DNA of 64,000 nucleotides from the NCBI GenBank assembly GCA_019925105.1, contig JAHGAU010000008.1:806001-870000 (forward strand). The letters are read 5' to 3'. A program made the translations under genes and the position numbers. This DNA is from Niebla homalea (Eukaryota; Ascomycota; Lecanoromycetes; Lecanorales; Ramalinaceae). The number at the start of each line of letters is the position of its first letter. Position 1 is the stretch's first letter. Under the pieces are notes generated by a model. It was not told where the DNA came from. It saw only the letters and a program-made list of their open reading frames with translations, and did no database searches. Shown here one piece after another: positions 22,874-32,738 of this stretch.

Positions 22874-24982
22874 ATGTTTAATCAAGGTAGAAATTCAACT
22901 AATTTTCGCGGTCACGGTCGCGGAGGCCGGGAGGGCCCTTTACCACATTCCCATAGGGGGAACTTTAGTGGAGCAACACTAAATCAACTACGATCCGACT
23001 TCGATAAGGAGCAGCGGGACAATGCTGGTCTAAGACAAGAGATTGAGGGTCTCACTCAAGAGGTTGGCCGGTTGACCGAACAACTCGCTACCGTGAAAGG
23101 CACGAACGACAGCCAAGTGGCAAAGTTACGGTCCGACATCGATTCCTTGGAAGACCAACATTCTCGCGACACAGGCGAATACGAGTCTCTTGAGAGACTA
23201 GGGGCCAAGCTCACCAAGGAGAAAGGGGAATTAGAATTGGCGTTGCAGAGAGCCTCCCAAAGGCTGTCGTCTGGGGAGCATGATCTGCTCGAAGGAGATC
23301 ATGACAGGGCTCTTAAAGAGCTCAATCTCGTCCAAGAGAGATGCGCCGATCTCCAGTCGGCCAACGACGCTCAGACGTCCCGAATAAAGCAGGCCGAGCA
23401 AGCGTGCCAAGCTTGCGAATCGGAGCTTGACGAGCGAAGAGCAGAGATTCTGCATTTAAAAGACTACATCAAGCAGTACGAATCGGAGAATGTGCAGCTC
23501 GGCTCTCAAGTAGAGCATGAAACAGACCAAGTCGCGGCACTTCGTAGAGAGAAAGCCGCTGCAAGCGAAGAAATAGCCAGACTCAATGAGGCTCTGACCA
23601 GCGCAGGTGAAGCCTCACGAAATCGTTCCCTCACATCTTCCGTTCCGGCTTTGCCTCAGGAATATGACAGAATTGTCGAAGAGATACGCACACAGCTTGG
23701 CGAAGCGCAAAAGGACGAAGAGAGCCTTGCAACGTCCAAGGAAGTTGATGAAAACGCAATCTCAGTAGCGACAATGGAGTTCCATCACAACAAAGTGCGA
23801 AAAGCGGTGCTCAAAAATCGAACTACAGTCAACAGCTGCATTGCGCTTTGCGACCACTTCAATGTGGACACAAAGAAGCTTGAGGATCTGTGGAAGAAAG
23901 CCGAAGCAGCGCCAAGTCAAACTGCTGGGGTTGAGGAGCTCGCGGCAAAGGACAAAAAGCTGTCCATGGAACACAACGGCATAATGCAGTGCACCAGAAG
24001 GGTCTTGAAAACAGCAGGCATCGAAGAGGCTGAGTTGGCGGCTCAATTGAATGGCGATTCTGTCAAAGAGGAATTTCGAGTTGCTGTTGAAACCATGCTG
24101 TCACGTTGGATGCCTAAAAAGAAAGGTGGAAAGGCTGCAGCAGAGCCAGAGGCAGACCCAGCAACAGTACCAACGGCCGAGTCGAAGTTGTTGCCAACAC
24201 AGTATACCTCTGCAGACGCGGAAACCCAAACAGACGCCTCCCGCGATCACTCCCACGCAGCAATCCAGACGGATTCAGTGAAATCGACAACCTATGTTGA
24301 TGTAGGGGTACAGAACGTTCCGGAATCTGGTGATCTGGGGGTACAAAAGGACCCGATCATTGTTGACTACTCTGGCAACTTTGATGACTACGTCGGTACA
24401 GGCAACTATGTTGATGCAATGGACCCAGGCTTTTTTGGATGCCCTGAGGAAGACAACAAAGTCGACCCAGGAGCTCAGAAACGCCCCGACTACTCCGATT
24501 CGGCAGTCCAAACGGATCTGAACAAGTTCAACGATCCTGACAACGTCCCCAGCTATACGAACGTCGGTGTCCAAACGAACTCCGAAGATGTCGGTGAGCC
24601 CGAGACCGTCTCCAACTATACGAGCGTCGGTATTCAAACGAATCTCGGCAATGTCAAGAACTCCGTGATTGTGCGCAATTACACCGACGCCGGCATTCAA
24701 GCGCTGCGTCGTCTTTCCCCCAATCGCTACATCCTCATCTTCCTGTGTGGCGGACTCCTCGCCTGGGCAATCTCCTACCAGCTCGACGCCCTCCGCGAAC
24801 GCGCAATGTGGCTGGACGCCAACGACATGTCCCGCCGCGCAACCATCTACTTCACGGACGCTTCGGCGCAGGGGAGGAGCTGGGGCTGGGGCTGGATATG
24901 GCGCCCGAGCGCGCTCAATCACATCGAAAAACCGTATTACTATGTGGAGAGCATGGTCGGCTTCGGCCTACACGGTCGGTGA
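22874..24982 (+). CDS. Coiled-coil, tail-anchored protein with a ladder of QT (LC8-like) motifs, 702 aa
   Basis: A single exon. The ATG at 22874 is chosen over the upstream in-frame ATG at 22724 because it has a good fungal context (CACAACATG) and follows a leader-like tract. Residues 1-33 are Gly/Arg/His-rich. About 35-260 is a long coiled coil (heptads such as LRQEIEGLTQEVGRLTEQL). Residues about 440-610 are disordered and carry eight short motifs: ETQTD, AIQTD, VGVQN, LGVQK, AVQTD, VGVQTN, VGIQTN and AGIQ. They are spaced 11-55 residues apart, the last four about 21 apart. A hydrophobic segment (YILIFLCGGLLAWAISY, about 618-635) lies near the C-terminus, followed by an aromatic tail (SWGWGWIWR). 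The motifs resemble dynein light chain LC8 anchor sequences ([ST/I/V]QT). I do not recognise an orthologue. Confidence 0.75.
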   Translation: MFNQGRNSTNFRGHGRGGREGPLPHSHRGNFSGATLNQLRSDFDKEQRDNAGLRQEIEGLTQEVGRLTEQLATVKGTNDSQVAKLRSDIDSLEDQHSRDTGEYESLERLGAKLTKEKGELELALQRASQRLSSGEHDLLEGDHDRALKELNLVQERCADLQSANDAQTSRIKQAEQACQACESELDERRAEILHLKDYIKQYESENVQLGSQVEHETDQVAALRREKAAASEEIARLNEALTSAGEASRNRSLTSSVPALPQEYDRIVEEIRTQLGEAQKDEESLATSKEVDENAISVATMEFHHNKVRKAVLKNRTTVNSCIALCDHFNVDTKKLEDLWKKAEAAPSQTAGVEELAAKDKKLSMEHNGIMQCTRRVLKTAGIEEAELAAQLNGDSVKEEFRVAVETMLSRWMPKKKGGKAAAEPEADPATVPTAESKLLPTQYTSADAETQTDASRDHSHAAIQTDSVKSTTYVDVGVQNVPESGDLGVQKDPIIVDYSGNFDDYVGTGNYVDAMDPGFFGCPEEDNKVDPGAQKRPDYSDSAVQTDLNKFNDPDNVPSYTNVGVQTNSEDVGEPETVSNYTSVGIQTNLGNVKNSVIVRNYTDAGIQALRRLSPNRYILIFLCGGLLAWAISYQLDALRERAMWLDANDMSRRATIYFTDASAQGRSWGWGWIWRPSALNHIEKPYYYVESMVGFGLHGR

Positions 24983-25077
24983 ACCCTTCGTGGCCCGTTT
25001 CACTCATCAATGACGAAGCCGCTGGAGGACAACGACAACAACGGCGCTGAAACGTCGTTTGGAGGCATTTCTGGATC

Positions 25078-25109
25078 GGCATCAATTCTCCCCTTGGGAA
25101 GTTTGTCGG
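25078..25109 (+). repeat. Hairpin element copy 1
   Basis: Conserved flanks GGCATCAATT... and ...GTTTGTCGG enclose a short inner stem (CCC/GGG with a CTT loop). The outer arms GGCA and TGTC pair, including one G-U. It lies about 95 bp past the stop codon of the coiled-coil gene. Confidence 0.6.
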
Positions 25110-25190
25110 CCCTGGAAGTGCTGATTCGACGTTTTGGTTGCTTTTGACCTTGTGTCTGTCATGACTGCCGTGAAGCTGCGTATCCTTGCG

Positions 25191-25224
25191 CGACATCAAC
25201 TCCCCTTTGTAGGGGGTTTGTCGG
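25191..25224 (+). repeat. Hairpin element copy 2
   Basis: Flanks CGACATCAACT and TTTGTCGG match copies 1 and 3. The inner stem is CCCCT-TTGT-AGGGG. The outer stem CGACA/TGTCG has five pairs. It starts 114 bp after copy 1, measured at the ATCAA element. Confidence 0.6.
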
Positions 25225-25310
25225 GTTGGATTCGTGGTGTAGCGTGATTGTGTCGGCATTTGCTTGGTGTTTCTTGATGGTGGATTAGGTTGCCGTAGTA
25301 TTCTGGGATG

Positions 25311-25341
25311 GACATCAACTCTTCCTTCGGGAAGGTTTGTC
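25311..25341 (+). repeat. Hairpin element copy 3
   Basis: GACATCAACT, then inner stem CTTCC-TTCG-GGAAG, then GTTTGTC. The loop is a stable UUCG tetraloop. The outer stem is GACA/TGTC. It starts 119 bp after copy 2. Confidence 0.6.
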
Positions 25342-25577
25342 ATTTTCAGATGCATAGGCTCGTCTGTTGTTGTTGTTTGCATTCGGGAGAGAAAGGGCAG
25401 TCGTGTTGCGGCAAAGGGTGGAGAATTGGCACAGCATCGTCAAGGCGTTTTGTTCCAAGCATAATAGGTATACACAGGCGTTATGAGGAGTCTCAGGGAT
25501 GAAATTGCTTACAGAATTGTGCTCCATGTACACCGAGTGATTCTCACGCAAGAATATCTACATTTGATGCAATCTGT

Positions 25578-26917
25578 TCATGGCGTCAGTTTTGCCTTCA
25601 TAGTATCGTCCCTTATACTATGCCGCGGCCTCTTCCTACGCCGTCGCTTGCTATGCTGCTTCTCTCTGGTCCCCTTGTGGACAATGCCAGCTTCCCGTTT
25701 CATGTCCTCCACAATAGGTCCCGTGGCGAACTGACTTCCGTACCCTTCATGTCGGCTGCAGGGACTATGATGCAAGGGCAAGAGCCAATCATACCACTGG
25801 TAGCCCATTACGTTCTTGAAATTTTCGAAAGCGCCCAGGTCCCATGGGTTTTGCCCTGGTTTGCTGTGCAGAATGGCGAAGGTCTTGATCGCATTAGCGG
25901 CCACTTGCTCGATGGGTTTGCTGGCGGTGGAATATGAAATGGTCGGAAATGACGGAGGCTCAGACGAAGGTCTAGGTAGGTGGATGGCAAGCTGATATAC
26001 CGCGGTTTTTCTTGATAGATTCTCAATGGTTGTAGTGTTCTGGAGCACGAATTGCATTGAACTGCCCGTCATGCCAGCCGCCATAAGAAAGAAGAGGGCT
26101 GCGAAAGCCAGAGTGACGACCCAGTGCACATTGATCGTGCCAGTCTTCTTAATGTATTCTGCCAAGAAGATCGCCATGGTGATGAGGTTGAATAAGCAGT
26201 ATACTGTCGTCCAGGCGACGAATTGAGTAAAGAATTTGAAGGAAGTCTCGCTCACCACGCCCCCCACCCAGGGGCAGAAGTGATCCATCTTTCGAACGCA
26301 GCGATCAACTTCTCGGCAGTGGTGAGCACGATCTGGCTTCCAGTTGAGGCATGTTGAACACCAGATCGGCCGGCCATCTCCCTGACAGACAAAGACATCG
26401 TGTTTGAAAAAGTCTTGAAGGCTCGGTCGTCCCTCGTTCGATGGATCGCCTACGGCGTCTGTCTCAGTATAGGCGGTGGCTTCAAGATCGTTATCCATAC
26501 TTGATTCTTTCTCCGAGGGCCGCCTTCGGGATCGACGCTTTTTGCGAGAAGCAGAACCTTTCCTCGCGTGCTTTCTGAGCCATAGCTCTGAGCGCTCAAC
26601 ATATCCGGGATCTACGACCACCGTGTAGAGAAGGCGGAAGTATGTGACTGCCATCAGAAGGAGGAACAAGAAATAGAGTAAGAGGACGGCAATGGCTGCG
26701 CCATGGCGAGGGGTGTGAAGAGATGCCGGAGGTTTGAGAAGATAGTGTACTTTTAGGTGATTAGCGACAAGCAAACAGTTGTGAGGTATGATTGACACCT
26801 ACCGCAGACAAGTGCAACCACTACCCAGGTCACATAGCCAACTATTCCAAAGAGAATACTAGGAATGATACGAGAAACCCATAAGTTGGCTGCCTTGTTA
26901 AGACTAGCTTGAGCCAT
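25578..26917 (-). CDS. PFA5: Palmitoyltransferase Pfa5 (DHHC family, DHFC active site)
   Basis: S-acyltransferase that attaches palmitate to cysteines of membrane-associated proteins. Two exons, 26917-26803 and 26749-25578, are joined across a 53-nt intron (GTAGGT...AAAAG) and give 428 aa. The order is two membrane segments (about 15-37 and 56-84), the Cys-rich zinc domain (CSTCLNWKPDRAHHCREVDRCVRKM...), then two more segments, the canonical 2-CRD-2 topology. The catalytic tetrapeptide reads DHFC (KMDHFCPWVGG) in place of DHHC. I believe this is typical of the Pfa5 group in filamentous fungi, whose VVSETSFKFF motif follows here as well. The C-terminus is Lys/Arg-rich (REKQHSKRRRRKRPRH), and a second basic cluster lies between TM2 and the CRD. 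Confidence 0.92.
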
Positions 26918-28185
26918 TTGACATTGAGCACTTCATGGCTCACATGATGTCAAAGCGAGGACAGTTCAAGCTCCTGATGGAAGGTATTCATTGGAGTATT
27001 GGGACATACATAACTCCTCATCCCAGGTTCGCCAATTGATGTCTGAAATAGGGTGTAATAGATTACGAGAAGCTAGCGCTAGTGTGTCAAAAACCCTGTT
27101 CCATTCAACATTGGGTTCAGCCTCGTTCGGCTATCGTCGAGATAAATGCCGTGGTAGACAACATCCATTCTTGCCTGAAAATGGGAAATGCTCAGCCCCC
27201 ATCCTGTGTAGATAACTAAGGGCAAACTATTGCATCTGTCTCGTGGGAAGAGCAGCCTTTTACAAGCCTATCGGCTTCTACATGACGATTATTGACAGTT
27301 TTGACGACACGGCACAATGCCGTTGATCGGATCATGCTCTGCAGTAAGGCGATTGGTCGCTCGCAATTCTCTGGTGAATCCTTCGAGATGTATACTGTTA
27401 TACAGGATTGGGTCTCATTGATACTGAGCCCGGCCTTAGGCCATACGATCTCCTTCGACATGGCGAGGTCGAACTTAGATGTCTCACTATCTGCCAGCTT
27501 TTTGTAAACCTCTTTGAAACTACTTGTCCGCCTTCTGGTCTTGGACCTCACTGGCTTACGCTCAATGCGGTTTGTGGAGTCATGATCCCTCTCTCGGGGA
27601 TTGTTTTCAGTGTCTAGCTCTTACGGTGGATATGGATGGGTTGAACCTGCTCCGTGAAGACTGCTAATCCCATGTGCAAGGAAGCAACGCCGCTCTGCCT
27701 ATCAGACCGCAGCAAAGGAGAGCCTGGCAAATGCATACCTGGTGCTTGCCGACTTGGTGTTCTCGCAATTCAGAAAGAAACAACAGGACTGGTAAGCGGG
27801 CTGTGGAATGGAAGAGTATAAAGGTTTGCTCATCTTCAGCAATTCCCGTCTTAGAGTAACGCACTTGCTTTGTCGGCTATCTTCTGAACATTTCTTGACT
27901 CTACCATTTTTGGAGAAAAATCACTTTCGTCATGAGCATCTCATCCACCGTCTCTTGTCTCTGCAGACTAGGCGAAACCGTCTGCTGGGCACAAGCTCTT
28001 TTCATTATGCCTCGAAGCAATTGCCATTTGGTGAAGGAATTGTTGAAGCAGACCGAAGGCTACCTTGTGAATTTTTATCCATCTATACCCCTTTCCATTA
28101 TTCTCACGCTTGCTGTTAGGCTACATACACCAAGATTCCCAGTGCAGGTTCCCTTGTCAACTCGAACAAGCAGCAAAACAGCTCG
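26918..28185. other. Gene-poor stretch; one unclear minus frame
   Basis: The minus frame 27551-27216 (111 codons) reads with protein-like texture (KFDLAMSKEIVWPKAGLSIN) and could be a relic of a larger gene. I recognise no family. Nothing else is supported. Confidence 0.3.
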
Positions 28186-28353
28186 ATGACAAAGTTTGGT
28201 CCAGTCACGACGCACCCTGAAAGTTGGTATTGTTGTCAATGCAACAATGGGCCAATGTTGGTCGCAACCACTGATCTTTGTACGAATGTTGTCAACGGAA
28301 ATCAATGTGGGCATCAAGTGTGTCATGATTGCATGAGGGAAAAAGGTCTATAA
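28186..28353 (+). CDS. Small cysteine-rich zinc-ribbon-like protein, 55 aa
   Basis: A 55-codon frame with seven cysteines, arranged W14-Y-C16-C-x-C19, then C32, C41-G-H43-x2-C46-x2-C49. The spacing (two CxxC-type knuckles plus Cys/His in between) fits a small zinc-binding fold. Many filamentous ascomycetes carry short proteins with this W-x-C-x2-C...CGHxxCxxC layout; no function is assigned that I know of. There is no signal peptide, so it is probably intracellular. The related ORF at 29323 supports it being a real gene. No transcript evidence is available, and an upstream exon cannot be excluded. Confidence 0.55.
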   Translation: MTKFGPVTTHPESWYCCQCNNGPMLVATTDLCTNVVNGNQCGHQVCHDCMREKGL

Positions 28354-29322
28354 ATGTCTATTGGACCACTTGGCTTCCCGGAGTTATTTCAATCAGCCCA
28401 GCTGATGTTAAGGTTTGCGTTTCCGTCGATTAGCGCGTTCTGATTATGCATGGTTGGTTGCCTGATGCTAGAAAATGCAACTTTCTCCACTCATTTTATT
28501 ATCTCAAGGCAAATTATGCGTCATAGCGTGCGAGACTCTCGCACCTTTTGTAGCCTTACAATCTTAGATCTCTTCCGGCGCCAAGTTCGCTAAGTGTCAC
28601 TTGTGACTAAGGTATCATGAGGTGCCATTGTGGGCCCCTCTGCCTGCAACTGTACCCTATTAAACATTCTAGAAGACGCTCGACCTCTTCGCGGAAATGT
28701 GTCATTGCCTAGACGCAAATGCGTTCCGGGAGGCACGCACCAAGCCGAATGCTTCTGCGTGTGATCGGAGCTGGCCGTCTTCAGATTGATGGAGCATTCT
28801 CAGGCTCCTACGATTTGAATTCTACATCGTTCGAAAAGTTCTTTGGGGAGAGCGCTAAGAGTCGCAATCCAGCTCCCCGAACGTGCATGGCTGAGTCAAG
28901 GGGTAATTCATCTCAGGTCTATGCGAGAGATCGGTCATAATGACTAATGACTTACCTGCAATGAAGCATCTGCATTGGCGTCGGTGCTTGATCTCTTACA
29001 GTCGCGAAATTGAGATTGGTCCTGTCCATTGGTGTGTGTGAGGGTAAGCCCGCAGAAGAAGTCAAGGTTTTGGTAATCTTCGCTATCTCCCTGGCAGGGG
29101 ATGTTCAGCACTCAGTGGATGACTTGGTGAAGATTGAGCTTACTTCTCCTCGGTCAAGCTTTTCTTTTTCACCTAGGAGGAGATCACCGTGTTCAGGCCT
29201 CCACCGAGATGATTCAGTCAGTCTTACGTCTTCAGAAGTACAAAAAGAACGGGGCCGGACTTCAAGCATGGACACAATTCACTCTGATTCTACTACCATA
29301 TCTGAATTCTGGCTACACCATA
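28354..29322. other. Intergenic region between the two Cys-rich ORFs
   Basis: Only short frames are present; no motif was recognised. An open frame (from 29134) runs into the second ORF, but its first 60 codons look non-coding. Confidence 0.3.
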
Positions 29323-29493
29323 ATGCCCGAAACAAGCATCCCTGAAAAGGCTCGCTATTGGCTATGCGGACATTGCCACTCTGGCACTCAAATGACTGTC
29401 CGCTACGACGTTAATTGCCTCAATTCCAACTCTTGCGGTAGGAGGCGGGACGTTCATGCTACATGGCTCGATAAGCACGGGAAAGAAGTATGA
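29323..29493 (+). CDS. Second small cysteine-rich protein, paralogue of the 28186 ORF, 56 aa
   Basis: A 56-codon frame, almost the same length as the ORF at 28186. It shares the core W13-L-C15-x2-C18-x2-G, then a basic/acidic stretch, C32 and C38-G. The final CxxC pair of the sister protein is absent here (the corresponding region reads RRRDVHATW), so only one knuckle is complete. It is either a diverged member or a decaying copy. The start ATG at 29323 is chosen by alignment with the sister. No signal peptide. Confidence 0.45.
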   Translation: MPETSIPEKARYWLCGHCHSGTQMTVRYDVNCLNSNSCGRRRDVHATWLDKHGKEV

Positions 29494-30822
29494 GTGCAAA
29501 GTGAGTCGGAGAATCAGAGACGCAACTGCTTGGCTGACGATGTGACCAGGCTTAGGACAGGAGGCAGGGTAGCAGTGCTTGTCGATTGGGAAATCATTCA
29601 GGGGCCGGACGTGATTCTGGATTAGCATAGGTGCAAGTATTTGTGATAAAATGCTTCAGTGGGCTTGGGCAAATTTTGCAGGGCGTTTCTAAAATAGAAA
29701 GAGGCACCTGAAGTTGTTTCATTTTGCAAAAACCGTTTACTGTCTGGCACTGCCTTCATCATTTCTTTAACCTAGCCTTCTTGTTGTCTACAAACCTTGT
29801 CCTCACGTACTCGAGCTCCATAACATCCATTGATTACATGTAAGCATATTTACGTTCGCGAACCAAGGTAGCAGAAGAGTGAGCTACCGAGTACGGTCAG
29901 CTGCTGGCTGCAGTCTGCGACCGTCGGGCCCGTCTATTTTAAACTTTTTGCCCCTTTGCTTGGTATATGGCGTCTACCGGGTAGGCGGAGCCGACGTTTC
30001 AACAACGTGCCACACGTCAGAGTGGAGAACACGATGTCAGAGCTTTTCCATCTTTATTTGAGACTAATGCATGTCATTTCGGTGCAGACGGCTGGGAATG
30101 TTAGAATGCTACCAGAAAGCCCATGGCAAAGCTGGGATCGCATAGAGTTTGGATCTAAATCAGACTTAGGAGTCGGAAATTTTGTTGCAGGACCATGCTG
30201 ATGACTGCAGTCTTCCCACCTCAGGCATTACTCACCGGATTCTCTCGAGAACACAGCCGCTTTGCCTGAATAGGATTGTTGATTTACGTTGATGACTGTA
30301 AGAAAGCAATCACTCCCCACCGATTTTGAATGTTGCGGCCGTCCTCAAAGCTTTCACATGACATTTCTGCCTCACCCATCCTACCAGATTGCCTTTTCCG
30401 TTTCAACCGCTTTGCACGGTATAATGGAATGACATGGAGCGACCGGTGGAGAAGGTGGCTTTGTTTACTCCTCTTATATCAAAGGATTTCAGCATGCTAA
30501 GTTATGTTTGCCTGAAACTCAAACACCAAGACCTAAGGAATGGCGGAGGTGCCCATTCAATTGAAGCTCGTCGATTACTGGTGTTTTTCCTTGCTCCCCA
30601 GGGGGCTTTGCTAATCTCACCACATGGCGGGATAATGATGGGATCCTTCATTCCAAGCGCACCGAGAACGAAAGGTTACTGTCTTCTACGATACAAGTAT
30701 AAAGGCAGAGGGTTCTCTTTAGATTGACGAGGATCAGCAGCAATCTCGAGAACAACAGAAAGCAATCAACCGACAAACCCTCCTGAACAAGAGACGACTA
30801 TATTTCCACCATTTTCCGACTC
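29494..30822. other. Gene-poor stretch (1.33 kb)
   Basis: Short frames only. A 97-codon plus frame at 30434-30727 has no recognisable feature. Confidence 0.3.
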
Positions 30823-31152
30823 TTAAAGTGAGGTCCACTGAAGATACATACCAGCAAGATGCTCCCCTCCTATCAACAACCCTATCAACCCCCACCCAAA
30901 GCATATGAGTTCAAATGCAACGAGTGTAACGAAGGTTATGTCTGGAAGCTCAAGATTCAACCCTCTTGCGTGTGTGGTCACAGATGCAATGCTGGGTCCA
31001 CATACTATGATCGCCGCGGTCACGAAATACGCACCTAGGATGATCTGGGTGCCGATGGAAGGCAGAAACGCTGGCAATCCTATGATGGCAAGTGCATGTC
31101 TCCAGAACCTGCTCTGAGGTGGAAGATGGTTAATGCTGACAGCTATTAGCAT
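30823..31152 (-). CDS. Putative small multi-pass membrane protein
   Basis: A 109-codon minus frame with three hydrophobic segments (ALAIIGLPAFLPSIGTQIILG; YFVTAAIIVCGPSIASV; FVTLVAFELICFGWGLIGLLIGG). A longer model is possible: an upstream exon starting at the ATG near 31218 (MATGKPRDVDILPHMLL) could splice through a 47-nt intron (GTACTC...CAGAG) into RFWRHALAIIG, giving a continuous hydrophobic protein. Neither start is proven and I know no family. Membrane composition is the main evidence. Confidence 0.4.
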   Translation of the reverse strand: MLIAVSINHLPPQSRFWRHALAIIGLPAFLPSIGTQIILGAYFVTAAIIVCGPSIASVTTHARGLNLELPDITFVTLVAFELICFGWGLIGLLIGGEHLAGMYLQWTSL

Positions 31153-32738
31153 GAGTACGTCCCAAGCACAGTCAACAGCATGTGCGGCAGTATATCAACA
31201 TCCCTAGGCTTCCCTGTCGCCATTGGTTCCCGAATCGCCAAAGTCCCATCCACTCGCTGCAGCACTGCTTCGCCTGAAGCTTTATAATCTTTCCCCTCGT
31301 TATTGTCAATTGGATCATCTGGATGGACGCTTGACTACTCGCTTGACTTTCGCTCTTTTGTCGTTTGGATCTCGACTGCGATCGAGCCTGGCGGACACAA
31401 TTCGCAATCTTGGACTCTCGCTATTGGTATTCTCATGGGCCTCGCATTCCCCTTTTCTGTTAGATTTATAGAATGGACGCCCACGCGGGAAATTATCTGT
31501 ACTGCTAACTGCCTTTACATCTGCTTGTATGATTTATAGAAAGAATGCTCACACAAGAATCAAGTCAATGAGAGTCTTTATGCACTTCCGAGGTCTCACC
31601 AAGTTCGTCCAAGCAAATTGCTAAACTTGAAATCAAGGAAGGTCTTCCTACTCTCACATGAGACCCGCTTTACCCAGTCCCTTTAAATGTCTCCTCCCTC
31701 TGCAAAAGCATGTGAAGTGTGCCTTTCTCCATCTCTTATTGGCGCGGAAGAAAGAAATTCGTAGCCTTGTTGGGATTCTCTGCTGTGCATCATACTCTGT
31801 GAGGCGTGAACGCCTGCCTCACTGGAAACAAACCGATTCCAGTTGCCCTCTCAAATTTCCCACAGCCAAAAGCGTATCAGCGGCCATTGCATTCCGCTCG
31901 GTATTGATTGGATCGCTGAGCCCCAGCATCGACTCACGCGAGCTCGGTCGAAATGATGATGTTCTGCCCTGATTTCCTTCGGCATAGAACAATTGCGCAT
32001 CGACACTGACGCCCCACCGTCCAGTCAGTCCTATTACTTTTAATATTTCTTCGAGGCAATGGGCTGTGAATGGAGGCTGTGAAGACTTCCCTCTTGCAAA
32101 ATGTTTCAAGAAACCGGGAGTCGGTATCACAATGGCATAGCGCAAACAAAGCATGCTTGTTAATCTCGCAAGGCTGGAGCGTAAGAGCCGCAATCTCCAA
32201 GTCTCGAGTCAGGGGGAAAGTCAAAATATCTTACCCGCATGAAGAAACAGTAACGTGACTCCGGCGGACCCCGTCATTCAGACCCGATTGGCACCGCTAC
32301 GGTGAGCAATCATCTGCATACACCAGGCCGCAACAACTTTGCCACCCCCAATTCACGGAGGTCTTGTTGATCCCGGAAACTGAACCCGACAGGAAGGATG
32401 ATGCATGTAACAGCGTCCAGACTCCTTTCGGTCCGTCCTAGGAAGATAAGCCTGCACAGTACCATATGACTGGAAGAGAAAACATTGGGGGAAAGGGGCG
32501 AGACTGCCAAAACAGATCAGGCAACACCAATTGCCTCAAGCGAGATCAGGAGAGGATTCGGCAACGGGTGAGGCTTTTGTGGGTGTGCACAGTAAGGCAT
32601 CATGATGCTACATACATTCTGTGCCGAGGTCATGGCCAAAGGCCATGCTCAGTCGAAGCATCGAGATCTTATCCCACTGCTGTTGAGGCAGGTGGACTGC
32701 ACATTATTGCCATTTCCTCCTTTGCTTCCCCTTTGTTC
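31153..32738. other. Intergenic region downstream of SOD1
   Basis: Multiple short overlapping frames, none convincing. Part is probably the 3' untranslated region of SOD1 and the upstream region of the small membrane ORF. Confidence 0.3.

Larger units (their letters stand above)
24983..25577. other. 3' region carrying three hairpin repeats
   Basis: Non-coding stretch between the convergent coiled-coil gene and PFA5. It holds three copies of a structured element at 25078-25109, 25191-25224 and 25311-25341, listed separately. Confidence 0.5.

Noticed and set aside
24915..25382. 155-aa minus ORF over the hairpin repeats as a repeat protein
   Set aside because: The hairpin copies fall in different frames relative to each other (lengths differ by one base), so the amino-acid repeat is not maintained; RNA structure explains the conservation better.
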